Part shown: piece by piece, positions 1 to 5,063 of the stretch
Layout: each line of letters begins with the position of its first letter
Position numbering within the stretch: position 1 is the stretch's first letter
Origin: Rhodobacterales bacterium
GTDB taxonomy: Bacteria; Pseudomonadota; Alphaproteobacteria; Rhodobacterales; Rhodobacteraceae
Direction: 5' to 3'
DNA: 5,093 nucleotides
Assembly: GCA_009992615.1 (NCBI GenBank)
Contig: JAACVA010000034.1
Span: forward strand, 1-5,093
Made by a program: the position numbers and the translations under genes
The notes under the pieces: generated by a model
Told to the model about the DNA's origin: nothing
What the model saw: the letters and a program-made list of their open reading frames with translations, nothing else
The model's database searches: none

Positions 1-659
1 GGGCGGGTGGAGCCGGGATTGCGCAGCGCAAGCGGCCGCCCCGCCGCGAAGGCGCGGGCCAGATCGGGCAGGATACGATCCTCGGCCCAGTCGCCGCCGC
101 CGATCACGTTGCCGGCCCGGGCCGTCGCAAGCCACAGGCCCGGAAAGCTGCTGCGCCACGCATGGACGGCCAGTTCCGTCGCGGCCTTGGACGCGGAATA
201 GGGATCGTGGCCGCCAAGGGCATCGGTCTCGCGGTAGCCATGCACCCACTCGCGGTTCTCATAGACCTTGTCGGTGGTGACGATCACCGTCGCGACCGGA
301 CGCCCCAGGCCGGCAAGCGCCTGCATCAGGTGGATCGTGCCCATGACATTGGTGCCCCAAGTCTCGACCGGCTGGCGATAGGACCGCTGCACGAGGGATT
401 GCGCGCCCAGATGAAAGACCACATCGGGCGCGGCCTGTGCCACCCGCACGGCCACCGCGTCCGCGTCGCGCAGATCCGTCACGGCATGGTCAAGGCGCGC
501 CGCCAGCGCAAGCTGGTTGAACAGGGCCGGATCGCCCTCGGGCGGCAGGGCCAACCCGAAGACCTCGGCGCCGCGACCCAGAAGGATCTCGGACAGCCAG
601 GCGCCCTTGAACCCGGTATGACCGGTCACGAGAACCCGTTTTCCAGCCCAGAACGCCAT
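1..659 (-). CDS. rfbG: CDP-glucose 4,6-dehydratase, N-terminal 219 residues (gene runs off the left edge)
   Basis: This short-chain dehydrogenase/reductase-type enzyme uses tightly bound NAD+ to convert CDP-glucose to CDP-4-keto-6-deoxyglucose in the cytoplasm, the second step toward CDP-linked deoxysugars. The visible part begins MAFWAGKRVLVTGHTGFKG, with the nucleotide-binding glycine motif TGHTGFKG at residues 12-19. The family hallmark DKVYENREW is at 130-138, and the catalytic YxxxK (YSASK) is at 154-158. GNVIGGGDWAEDRI and LRNPGSTRP follow near the cut end. The family is usually about 360 residues, so roughly 140 are missing to the left. The ATG at 659 directly abuts the rfbF stop (TGA|ATG), with a GGGA sequence four bases upstream, which points to translational coupling. 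The frame stays open to the edge with no frameshift. A different NDP-sugar dehydratase is unlikely given the hallmark motif and the rfbF neighbour. Confidence 0.95.
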   Translation of the reverse strand, partial: MAFWAGKRVLVTGHTGFKGAWLSEILLGRGAEVFGLALPPEGDPALFNQLALAARLDHAVTDLRDADAVAVRVAQAAPDVVFHLGAQSLVQRSYRQPVETWGTNVMGTIHLMQALAGLGRPVATVIVTTDKVYENREWVHGYRETDALGGHDPYSASKAATELAVHAWRSSFPGLWLATARAGNVIGGGDWAEDRILPDLARAFAAGRPLALRNPGSTR

Positions 660-1427
660 TCAGTCCCACACCTTCCACGGCGCCGTGCCGTCGGCCCAGT
701 GGTCTTCCAGCCGGGTCTTGTCGCGCATCGTGTCCATCGCCGCCCAAAAGCCGATATGGCGATGCACCGCCAGTTGACCATCCGACGCCAGACGCTTCAG
801 CGGCTCGTTCTCCCACGAGGTCTGGTCCCCGTCGATCCGACCCAGAACGGCGGGTTCGCACACGAAGAAGCCGCCATTGATCCACCGCCCGTCGCCGCGC
901 GGCTTCTCCTCGAAGGCGGTCACGCGGCCGTCGTGGATTTCGAGCGCGCCGAAGCGCCCTTCGGGCTGGATCGCGGTGACGGTCGCCTCGGTCCCCGCCG
1001 CGCGATGGTGGCGCACCAGATCGGCGATGTTCACATCCGAGACGCCGTCGCCATAGGTCAGGCAGAACGTGCCATCCAGATGCTCGGCCACCCGCTTGAG
1101 ACGCCCACCGGTCAGCGTCGTCTCGCCGGTATCGACGAGGGTGACGCGCCATGGCTCGGCGTTGCGGTGGTGCACTTCCATGCTGTTGGAGGCCATGTCG
1201 AAGGTCACGTCCGACATGTGCAGGAAGTAATTGGCGAAATATTCCTTGATCACATAGCCCTTGTAGCCGCAGCAGATCACGAATTCGGTGATGCCATGGT
1301 GCCCGTAGAGCTTCATGATATGCCACAGGATCGGCCGCCCGCCGATCTCGATCATGGGCTTGGGCTTGAGGTGGGATTCTTCGCTGATCCGGGTCCCGAG
1401 GCCGCCGGCGAGGATGACTGCTTTCAT
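660..1427 (-). CDS. rfbF: Glucose-1-phosphate cytidylyltransferase
   Basis: This enzyme makes CDP-glucose and pyrophosphate from CTP and alpha-D-glucose-1-phosphate, supplying the dehydratase encoded immediately downstream. The 255-residue protein is full length for the family (about 257). It opens with the nucleotidyltransferase signature LAGGLGTRISEE at residues 6-17 and KPKPM at 21-25. YGDGVSD lies at 125-131, and its Asp131 corresponds to a metal-binding aspartate known in the family. EEKPRGDGRWINGGFFV is at 173-189 and FWAAMDTMRDK at 227-237, close to the typical FWxxMDTLRDK block. The ATG overlaps the stop of the upstream glycosyltransferase by four bases (ATGA). A GGTGAG sequence five bases before the ATG could serve as ribosome binding site. 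No promoter is visible inside the operon, so expression probably depends on the promoter upstream of the glycosyltransferase. A UDP- or dTDP-glucose pyrophosphorylase is excluded by the motif set and the rfbG partner. Confidence 0.97.
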   Translation of the reverse strand: MKAVILAGGLGTRISEESHLKPKPMIEIGGRPILWHIMKLYGHHGITEFVICCGYKGYVIKEYFANYFLHMSDVTFDMASNSMEVHHRNAEPWRVTLVDTGETTLTGGRLKRVAEHLDGTFCLTYGDGVSDVNIADLVRHHRAAGTEATVTAIQPEGRFGALEIHDGRVTAFEEKPRGDGRWINGGFFVCEPAVLGRIDGDQTSWENEPLKRLASDGQLAVHRHIGFWAAMDTMRDKTRLEDHWADGTAPWKVWD

Positions 1428-2629
1428 TGCGTCTCACCGTCCCGCAATCGCCGGTCTGGCACCGATACCGCGTGGGTATGTCCAATATTCCGCAAGTTCG
1501 TCAGCAATTCCAGGTCACCTTTTTCATCGCGCAAGACGCCCGCCAGATCTGATGATGTGCCTAAAAGCATCTTGACCCAGCGGGAAACCGTATTCTTGAC
1601 AGCCCGCAGAAAGGTGGTCCGCCGAACCCGTGCGCTCAGATGCGGCAAGCCATGGGCTACACGATACTCCTCGATCAAAGCAGCGAGGCGCTGGCTGTGC
1701 GGATCGAAGAAGCGAACAGACCGCCGCATTGCCTTGGCACAGGCCACATGAAATGCGCCAGTATCGATCACGGGCAGTCGGGTAGCTTCATTCGCCCTCG
1801 ACTTCGCAATCTCCAGTTCCCGAAGTATGACGTTCGGAAGCAGCGTGGTTTCGAATGGAATTGGTCCAAAGGCGAGTTCCGAAGACTGTTCGGAAGCAGC
1901 GCGATGCAGAAAATCTTTCGCAGCAGCATTGCCAATATTCCGCGTCATGGCCATCCCGTTTGAAACGCTCGGTGAGTGATCGATCAGAATGGGTGCGTCA
2001 ATGCTCGCATAGCGATCAGTGGTATCAAGAAATCTGAAGGCGAATGCATAGTCTGGCGAGATCCCGGCGAACACCGTCCCGTAGCGTTGCTTGATCCGGG
2101 AAATGCAGGATCGAGAGACAAAAGAATTGAGGAATCTCGGGCTGTCCTTCCGCAGAATTGTCTTCGCAAAATCATCGAGAACCGCATCGGACTCGACTAC
2201 TCTCGCGGAAATTCCGGAAGGCATGTCAGGCAGCGCAGTTCCCGTCTTCGAACACACGACACCGTTCTTGAAACAGACCGCTTCTTGGTCGGATTTGGAA
2301 AGAACTTCGTCACAAATGGAAAGCGCCGCGGGCATGAGCATCATTCGGTCGGTCACGATCCCGAAGAAGTCAGCATCGGGCGTCGCATCAAGGGCGAAGT
2401 TCCAGTGGTCGGCCATCGGCAGGACGCGACCGGGCCGCACGTGAATATGACGCCGACCCTTCAGCGTTTCCTCAATCATGCGACTGTTTTCATCCAGAAC
2501 CCCGGCATCCGAATTGTCGGACACGACCAGCGACACGTCCAGGTAATCCAGTTCGGCAAGGCCCATCAGCGTCATTCTGAGTGAACCGGGCCGGTTTCGT
2601 GTCGGGATGATGATTGCGTACCGGGTCAT
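1424..2629 (-). CDS. Glycosyltransferase, family 2-type GT-A fold
   Basis: This is probably a cytoplasmic glycosyltransferase that adds one sugar to a growing surface polysaccharide; donor and acceptor are unknown. The 401-residue protein starts MTRYAIIIPTRNRPGSL, the usual first strand and nucleotide-binding turn of family 2 enzymes. VVSDNSD follows at residues 35-41. At the usual DXD position it has FFGIVTDRMML (88-98), with one aspartate only (D94). GISPDYAF at 189-196 and a later DAPILIDHSPSVSNG segment resemble the acceptor-side part of this group. The last 130 or so residues are basic and unassigned, with no clear membrane helix. I chose the ATG at 2629, which follows a GGGGG run three bases upstream, over an in-frame TTG at 2641 without a visible ribosome site. 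The gene is first in the operon with rfbF and rfbG. One line inside it (2101-2160) is 47% G+C by hand count, against 65% in sampled lines of rfbG and of the 3661-4896 gene, suggesting separate ancestry. Confidence 0.82.
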   Translation of the reverse strand: MTRYAIIIPTRNRPGSLRMTLMGLAELDYLDVSLVVSDNSDAGVLDENSRMIEETLKGRRHIHVRPGRVLPMADHWNFALDATPDADFFGIVTDRMMLMPAALSICDEVLSKSDQEAVCFKNGVVCSKTGTALPDMPSGISARVVESDAVLDDFAKTILRKDSPRFLNSFVSRSCISRIKQRYGTVFAGISPDYAFAFRFLDTTDRYASIDAPILIDHSPSVSNGMAMTRNIGNAAAKDFLHRAASEQSSELAFGPIPFETTLLPNVILRELEIAKSRANEATRLPVIDTGAFHVACAKAMRRSVRFFDPHSQRLAALIEEYRVAHGLPHLSARVRRTTFLRAVKNTVSRWVKMLLGTSSDLAGVLRDEKGDLELLTNLRNIGHTHAVSVPDRRLRDGETQ

Positions 2630-2653
2630 GAACCCCCACAACTTGGCTACGTG

Positions 2654-2682
2654 CTTCTAGCCCCCTTGCAATAGGTTTACAA
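2654..2682 (-). promoter_or_regulatory. Candidate sigma70-type promoter of the glycosyltransferase-rfbF-rfbG operon
   Basis: Read on the minus strand, TTGTAA (2682-2677) and TAGAAG (2659-2654) are separated by exactly 17 bases. Each matches the -35 and -10 consensus at four of six positions. Transcription would begin close to 2647, leaving a leader of about 18 bases before the ATG at 2629. This is pattern matching only. Confidence 0.35.
2666..2682. repeat. Imperfect inverted repeat TTGCAA-N5-TTACAA
   Basis: Two six-base arms (2666-2671 and 2677-2682) pair at five of six positions around the five-base spacer TAGGT. The right arm coincides with the candidate -35 element of the leftward operon. 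It could be an operator for a dimeric regulator or simply chance in AT-rich DNA; no cognate regulator gene is present in the window. Confidence 0.25.
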
Positions 2683-2693
2683 GGTAGGCCCAG

Positions 2694-2724
2694 TTGACTT
2701 TCTGAACCTGCAAAACATTGTTAT
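2694..2724 (+). promoter_or_regulatory. Weak candidate promoter for the rightward glycosyltransferase
   Basis: TTGACT (2694-2699) matches the -35 consensus at five of six positions. The nearest reasonable -10 is TGTTAT (2719-2724, four of six), but the spacer is 19 bases, longer than ideal. A following TATATA run offers alternatives with even longer spacing. The element lies about 25 bases before the start codon at 2749. Confidence 0.25.
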
Positions 2725-2736
2725 ATATATCCTTTT

Positions 2737-2740
2737 AGGA
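2737..2740 (+). promoter_or_regulatory. Ribosome binding site AGGA
   Basis: AGGA sits eight bases before the ATG at 2749, right after the AT-rich stretch. It fixes the start of the small glycosyltransferase, since no other in-frame start with a comparable site lies upstream. Confidence 0.6.
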
Positions 2741-2748
2741 ACGCGACC

Positions 2749-3474
2749 ATGGACATCACTATCGTATGCGGGCGGCGGCCAGATCTTCTGGGGCAAACGC
2801 TGGCATCGTTCCATGACAAGATCATCCGGCATTTTCCACGCGGAACCGTTTACGCCAACATTGACCCCTTCTGCGGCTCCGATGCCGACGGCGACGCGTG
2901 CGAGCGGCTGTTGCGGGATCGCTTTCCCGATGTCGCGATCCGGCGTCCTGACACGCCTTCGTTCGGTGCGGCGGTGAAACATCTCTGGCAGCAACCCGGC
3001 ACGCCCTACTTCCTGCACATGGAGGACGATTGGGAAGTGCTGCATCCGGTCACTCCCGTTCAGATCGAACCCCGTCTGCACGGAAAGGTGGTTCAGGTGC
3101 AGATGGCCAGTCGCGACCGTCTGTACCTCCCCAGGACCTATGCCTTCGAAACCACGTGGCGGAAGACCTTCGGACTCAAGATACTGAAGAAGGTCGATCC
3201 GACACGGCCCTTGTTCGCCACCTCGCCCTCCTTCATCAAGACGGACTTCGCAAGGATGTGCGCCGGGCTCATGGATCCGGACAAGGACCCGGAAAAACAG
3301 CTCTATGCCCCGGATACAGATCTGGGCGCCTACACCGCCGACTTCCGAAATCATCCCTTGCAAGCCAAAGGGCGGCGCGCCGTTGTGCGCGATCTCGGTC
3401 GCCCTTGGCTAAGCGCGCGCGGCATGCAGAAGCGCATTGTCGATGGCATGTCGATATGGGAGCGCGCCGAATAG
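2749..3474 (+). CDS. Small GT-A-like glycosyltransferase (EDDW motif)
   Basis: This is a putative cytoplasmic glycosyltransferase of 241 residues. It opens MDITIVCGRRPDLLGQTLASF, a short first strand followed by a helix, as in GT-A enzymes. The clearest motif is GTPYFLHMEDDWEV, with EDDW at residues 92-95. This corresponds to the DXD site that binds the metal and nucleotide-sugar in family 2-like enzymes. The preceding segment TPSFGAAVKHLW (69-80) resembles the loop and helix usually found before that motif. Later, LFATSPSFIKTDFAR and APDTDLGAYTADF may form the acceptor side. There is no signal peptide or membrane helix. The protein is short for a family 2 enzyme (commonly 250-350 residues) but appears complete. 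It diverges from the glycosyltransferase-rfbF-rfbG operon, so a role in the same glycan is a reasonable inference. I do not recognise a named gene, and the substrate is unknown. Confidence 0.75.
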   Translation: MDITIVCGRRPDLLGQTLASFHDKIIRHFPRGTVYANIDPFCGSDADGDACERLLRDRFPDVAIRRPDTPSFGAAVKHLWQQPGTPYFLHMEDDWEVLHPVTPVQIEPRLHGKVVQVQMASRDRLYLPRTYAFETTWRKTFGLKILKKVDPTRPLFATSPSFIKTDFARMCAGLMDPDKDPEKQLYAPDTDLGAYTADFRNHPLQAKGRRAVVRDLGRPWLSARGMQKRIVDGMSIWERAE

Positions 3475-3605
3475 CCGACGTCCGGACCGGCGCCGATGTC
3501 CTGCGATGTTGGGTTCCAAAGCAGGATGCAGCGACAGCACGGCCGCCTCCCGAAGGCAAGCAACAGAACCGCCGCGCACGCGCGCGCGCCCTCCAACGCC
3601 CGCAA

Positions 3606-3634
3606 TTGACTTCCCCCCATGCGGACCCGAGACT
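3606..3634 (+). promoter_or_regulatory. Weak candidate promoter for the BciB-like gene
   Basis: TTGACT (3606-3611, five of six -35 positions) is followed after 17 bases by GAGACT (3629-3634, three of six -10 positions). A transcript starting near 3641 would have a leader of about 20 bases with the AAGGTG ribosome site. The -10 match is poor, so this is tentative. Confidence 0.25.
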
Positions 3635-3648
3635 GGCCAAACCCGTCC

Positions 3649-3654
3649 AAGGTG
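3649..3654 (+). promoter_or_regulatory. Ribosome binding site AAGGTG deciding the start at 3661
   Basis: AAGGTG lies six bases before the ATG at 3661. An earlier in-frame ATG at 3619 follows a TTCCCCCC stretch without any ribosome site, and the 14 extra residues it would add carry no family motif. The start at 3661 is therefore preferred. Confidence 0.55.
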
Positions 3655-3660
3655 CGCGTC

Positions 3661-4896
3661 ATGTCCGGAAATATCTCTGAAAAACAGCCCCTTGCCCCGA
3701 TCCTGACCGGCGATGCCCGGCCCGGCCTCTGCACCGATTGCGGCATCAGCCGGATGGGCGACGGCAAGGCCTGCGGCAAGGCGTGCCAGTTCATCCAGCC
3801 GGATTACGAACGCTCCGAGGTAGAAACCCATGGCCGCGCGGCCGATCCCGCGAGGGGGGAGGAAGCTTTCTTCGGCGTCACCCTCGCCATGCAGCGCGCG
3901 CGGCTGACGCCGCCCGCCCCCGGCGCGCAATGGACCGGGATCACCACGGAACTGGCGGCGCAACTGCTCCGCTCCGGCACCGTCGATGCCGTCCTCGCCG
4001 TGGCGCCCGATCCGTCCGATCGCTGGAAACCGATGCCCGTGATCGTCACCGATCCGGCCGACCTCGCCCGATGTCGCGGCATGCGGATGGGCTTCGGCCC
4101 GACGCTCGCCGCGCTGGAACCCGCCATGGCGCAAGGCCACCGCAGGATCGCCGTCATCGGCATTCCCTGCCAGGTCTACGCGCTCCGCCAGATCGAGGCC
4201 GACCTCGGCCTCGATCGCCTCTATGTCATCGGCACGCCCTGCTCCGACAACACCACGACGGCGAACTTCCACACCTTCCTCGACCTGCTGGACGACCGGC
4301 CCGACACCATCAGCTACCTCGAATTCCGCGCCGACTACCGGGTGGAACTGCGCTTCGATGATGGCCGCCCGACGCAGGTGATCCCGTTCCTGAAACTGCC
4401 GATCTCGAAACTGCCCGCCGACTTCTTCCCGCTTACCTGCAAGACCTGCGTGGATTACACCAACCGGCTGGCCGACATCACCGTCGGCTACATGGCAGGC
4501 GATGGCGATCAATGGATCCTCACCCGCAATGCGCGCGGGACCGAGATGCTGGCCGGCATCGCCGACCGGCTGGAGGTCAAGCCCCTGACCGACAAGGGCA
4601 AGCGCGACGGCGCGGTGAAGGGTTTCCTCGCCAATACCGAACGCGCGGCGGGCGGGATGCCGCTGCGGTCCATGCCCGACTGGCTGCGCCCGCTGGTGTC
4701 CTTCCTGCAACCGCGCATCGGTCCCCGTGGCCTCGAATTCGCCCGCGCCCGGGTCGAGATGAAGGCGATCGAAACCATCCTCCACCTGCGCCGCGCCCAC
4801 CCCGCGCGGGTCAAGAACATGGTGCCCGCCCATGTCTGGCGCGTCGCCGAGCGCTATGGCCTGTCGCGGTCCGAGGATGAAACGCCAAAGGAGTGA
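3661..4896 (+). CDS. FrhB/BciB-family Fe-S flavoprotein (F420 hydrogenase/dehydrogenase beta-subunit family); candidate 8-vinyl reductase
   Basis: This is a cytoplasmic oxidoreductase of 411 residues, predicted to carry flavin and iron-sulfur clusters and to pass electrons from ferredoxin to an organic substrate. Cysteines cluster near the N-terminus (C24, C27, C38, C42 in GLCTDCG...ACGKAC). The C-terminal domain has GIPCQVYALRQIE (167-179), IGTPCSDNTT (190-199), SYLEFRADYRVELRF (218-232) and TCKTCVDYTNRLADITVGYM (259-278). That order, especially the CxxCxDYTNxLADxxVGYM block, resembles cyanobacterial BciB (divinyl chlorophyllide 8-vinyl reductase, slr1923) and plant 7-hydroxymethyl chlorophyll a reductase more than archaeal F420 enzymes. 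The resemblance is judged from memory, not from an alignment. A role in bacteriochlorophyll synthesis is thus possible, but no photosynthesis gene lies in this window. Relatives also occur in polysaccharide loci, so a substrate linked to the neighbouring sugar genes cannot be excluded. G+C is high, as in the host genome, and the gene appears to be transcribed alone. Confidence 0.85.
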   Translation: MSGNISEKQPLAPILTGDARPGLCTDCGISRMGDGKACGKACQFIQPDYERSEVETHGRAADPARGEEAFFGVTLAMQRARLTPPAPGAQWTGITTELAAQLLRSGTVDAVLAVAPDPSDRWKPMPVIVTDPADLARCRGMRMGFGPTLAALEPAMAQGHRRIAVIGIPCQVYALRQIEADLGLDRLYVIGTPCSDNTTTANFHTFLDLLDDRPDTISYLEFRADYRVELRFDDGRPTQVIPFLKLPISKLPADFFPLTCKTCVDYTNRLADITVGYMAGDGDQWILTRNARGTEMLAGIADRLEVKPLTDKGKRDGAVKGFLANTERAAGGMPLRSMPDWLRPLVSFLQPRIGPRGLEFARARVEMKAIETILHLRRAHPARVKNMVPAHVWRVAERYGLSRSEDETPKE

Positions 4897-4907
4897 CCGC
4901 CGGTCAC
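4893..4907 (+). terminator. Stop-codon hairpin GTGACC-GCC-GGTCAC
   Basis: A perfect six-base-pair stem with a three-base loop begins inside the last codons of the BciB-like gene and includes its TGA stop (4894-4896). No T run follows, so it is not a standard intrinsic terminator. It may protect the 3' end of the message or help termination together with the larger hairpin 50 bases on. Confidence 0.35.
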
Positions 4908-4957
4908 CAATCCCCGGCCGACCCGTCTTCATCTTGGCCGAAAAACTCTGGGGGAGC

Positions 4958-4980
4958 GCGAGGGGGCAACGCCCCCTCGC
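4958..4980. terminator. Perfect 10-bp GC-rich hairpin, probable intergenic terminator
   Basis: GCGAGGGGGC (4958-4967) and GCCCCCTCGC (4971-4980) pair perfectly around the loop AAC, making the strongest hairpin in the window. On the plus strand no T run follows. On the minus strand a T5 run (4945-4941) follows twelve bases past the stem. Similar G-rich/C-rich hairpins with a nearby CTCTGGGGGAG are, as far as I recall, common between genes in this bacterial group, so this may be a repeated genomic element. Termination of the BciB-like transcript is the likely role. Confidence 0.5.
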
Positions 4981-4989
4981 ATCGGTCGA

Positions 4990-5004
4990 CCCGCCGCAGG
5001 CGGG
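4990..5004. repeat. Short hairpin CCCGCC-GCA-GGCGGG
   Basis: A perfect six-base-pair stem with a GCA loop lies between the large hairpin and the LexA-type site. It has no T run. It may reinforce termination before the next gene or be part of the same intergenic element. Confidence 0.35.
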
Positions 5005-5038
5005 GCGAAACCACGCGCACCCCCCGACTCCCAAATCG

Positions 5039-5053
5039 GAACAAAATGTGAAC
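5039..5053 (+). promoter_or_regulatory. lexA box: LexA (SOS) box GAAC-N7-GAAC
   Basis: The sequence GAACAAAATGTGAAC matches exactly the direct-repeat site recognised by alphaproteobacterial LexA (GTTC-N7-GTTC, read here on the other strand). It ends ten bases before the ATG at 5064, whose product looks like an SOS-controlled polymerase, so LexA repression is strongly suggested. No ideal promoter is visible around it; CATACT (5053-5058) is a possible -10 overlapping the site. The spacer is AT-rich, as in many functional sites. Confidence 0.8.
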
Positions 5054-5063
5054 ATACTGCCCC

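Larger units (their letters stand above)
2630..2748. promoter_or_regulatory. AT-rich divergent intergenic region between two glycosyltransferase genes
   Basis: These 119 bases separate the leftward polysaccharide operon from the rightward glycosyltransferase, so transcription of both must start here or be read in from outside. The right half is strikingly AT-rich, including an alternating TA run at 2722-2730. The region carries candidate promoters for both strands and an imperfect inverted repeat, listed separately. No open frame of note lies inside it. Confidence 0.7.
3475..3660. other. Intergenic spacer between the small glycosyltransferase and the BciB-like gene
   Basis: These 186 bases contain no convincing gene. 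A TCCTGC/GCAGGA pairing (3499-3504 with 3521-3526, 16-base loop) is followed by no T run, so it is a poor terminator. A 17-base alternating purine-pyrimidine run lies at 3573-3589. The last part carries a weak promoter candidate and the ribosome site of the next gene. Confidence 0.6.

Noticed and set aside
490..1485. A 331-codon minus-strand frame overlapping rfbF in another frame.
   Set aside because: It overlaps rfbF, which has full family motifs, and translates to low-complexity Arg-rich sequence.
162..1751. A 529-codon open frame on the plus strand.
   Set aside because: It lies antisense to rfbG, rfbF and the end of the glycosyltransferase, all with clear family motifs. Its protein is rich in Arg, His and Gly without recognisable domains, as expected from the opposite strand of GC-rich genes.
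1976..2584. A 202-codon plus-strand frame antisense to the glycosyltransferase.
   Set aside because: The opposite strand encodes a motif-bearing glycosyltransferase. This frame has no ribosome site or recognisable domain.
2630..2641. TTG start at 2641 adding four residues to the glycosyltransferase.
   Set aside because: There is no visible ribosome site before it, and the ATG at 2629 begins with the typical MTRYAIIIPTRNR start and follows a G run.
2677..3363. A 228-codon minus-strand frame opposite the small glycosyltransferase.
   Set aside because: The plus strand has a good ribosome site and the EDDW motif, while this frame shows no family signature.
3499..3526. TCCTGC/GCAGGA pairing after the small glycosyltransferase as a terminator.
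   Set aside because: Six pairs around a 16-base loop with no T run is weak and could be chance in GC-rich DNA.
3619..3660. Upstream in-frame ATG adding 14 residues to the BciB-like protein.
   Set aside because: No ribosome site precedes 3619, whereas AAGGTG is well placed before 3661; the extra residues match no family feature.
3409..5055. A 548-codon open frame on the minus strand.
   Set aside because: It crosses the end of one plus-strand gene, an intergenic spacer, the whole BciB-like gene and the hairpin region. The opposite strand has well-conserved cysteine motifs, so this is a composition-driven shadow.
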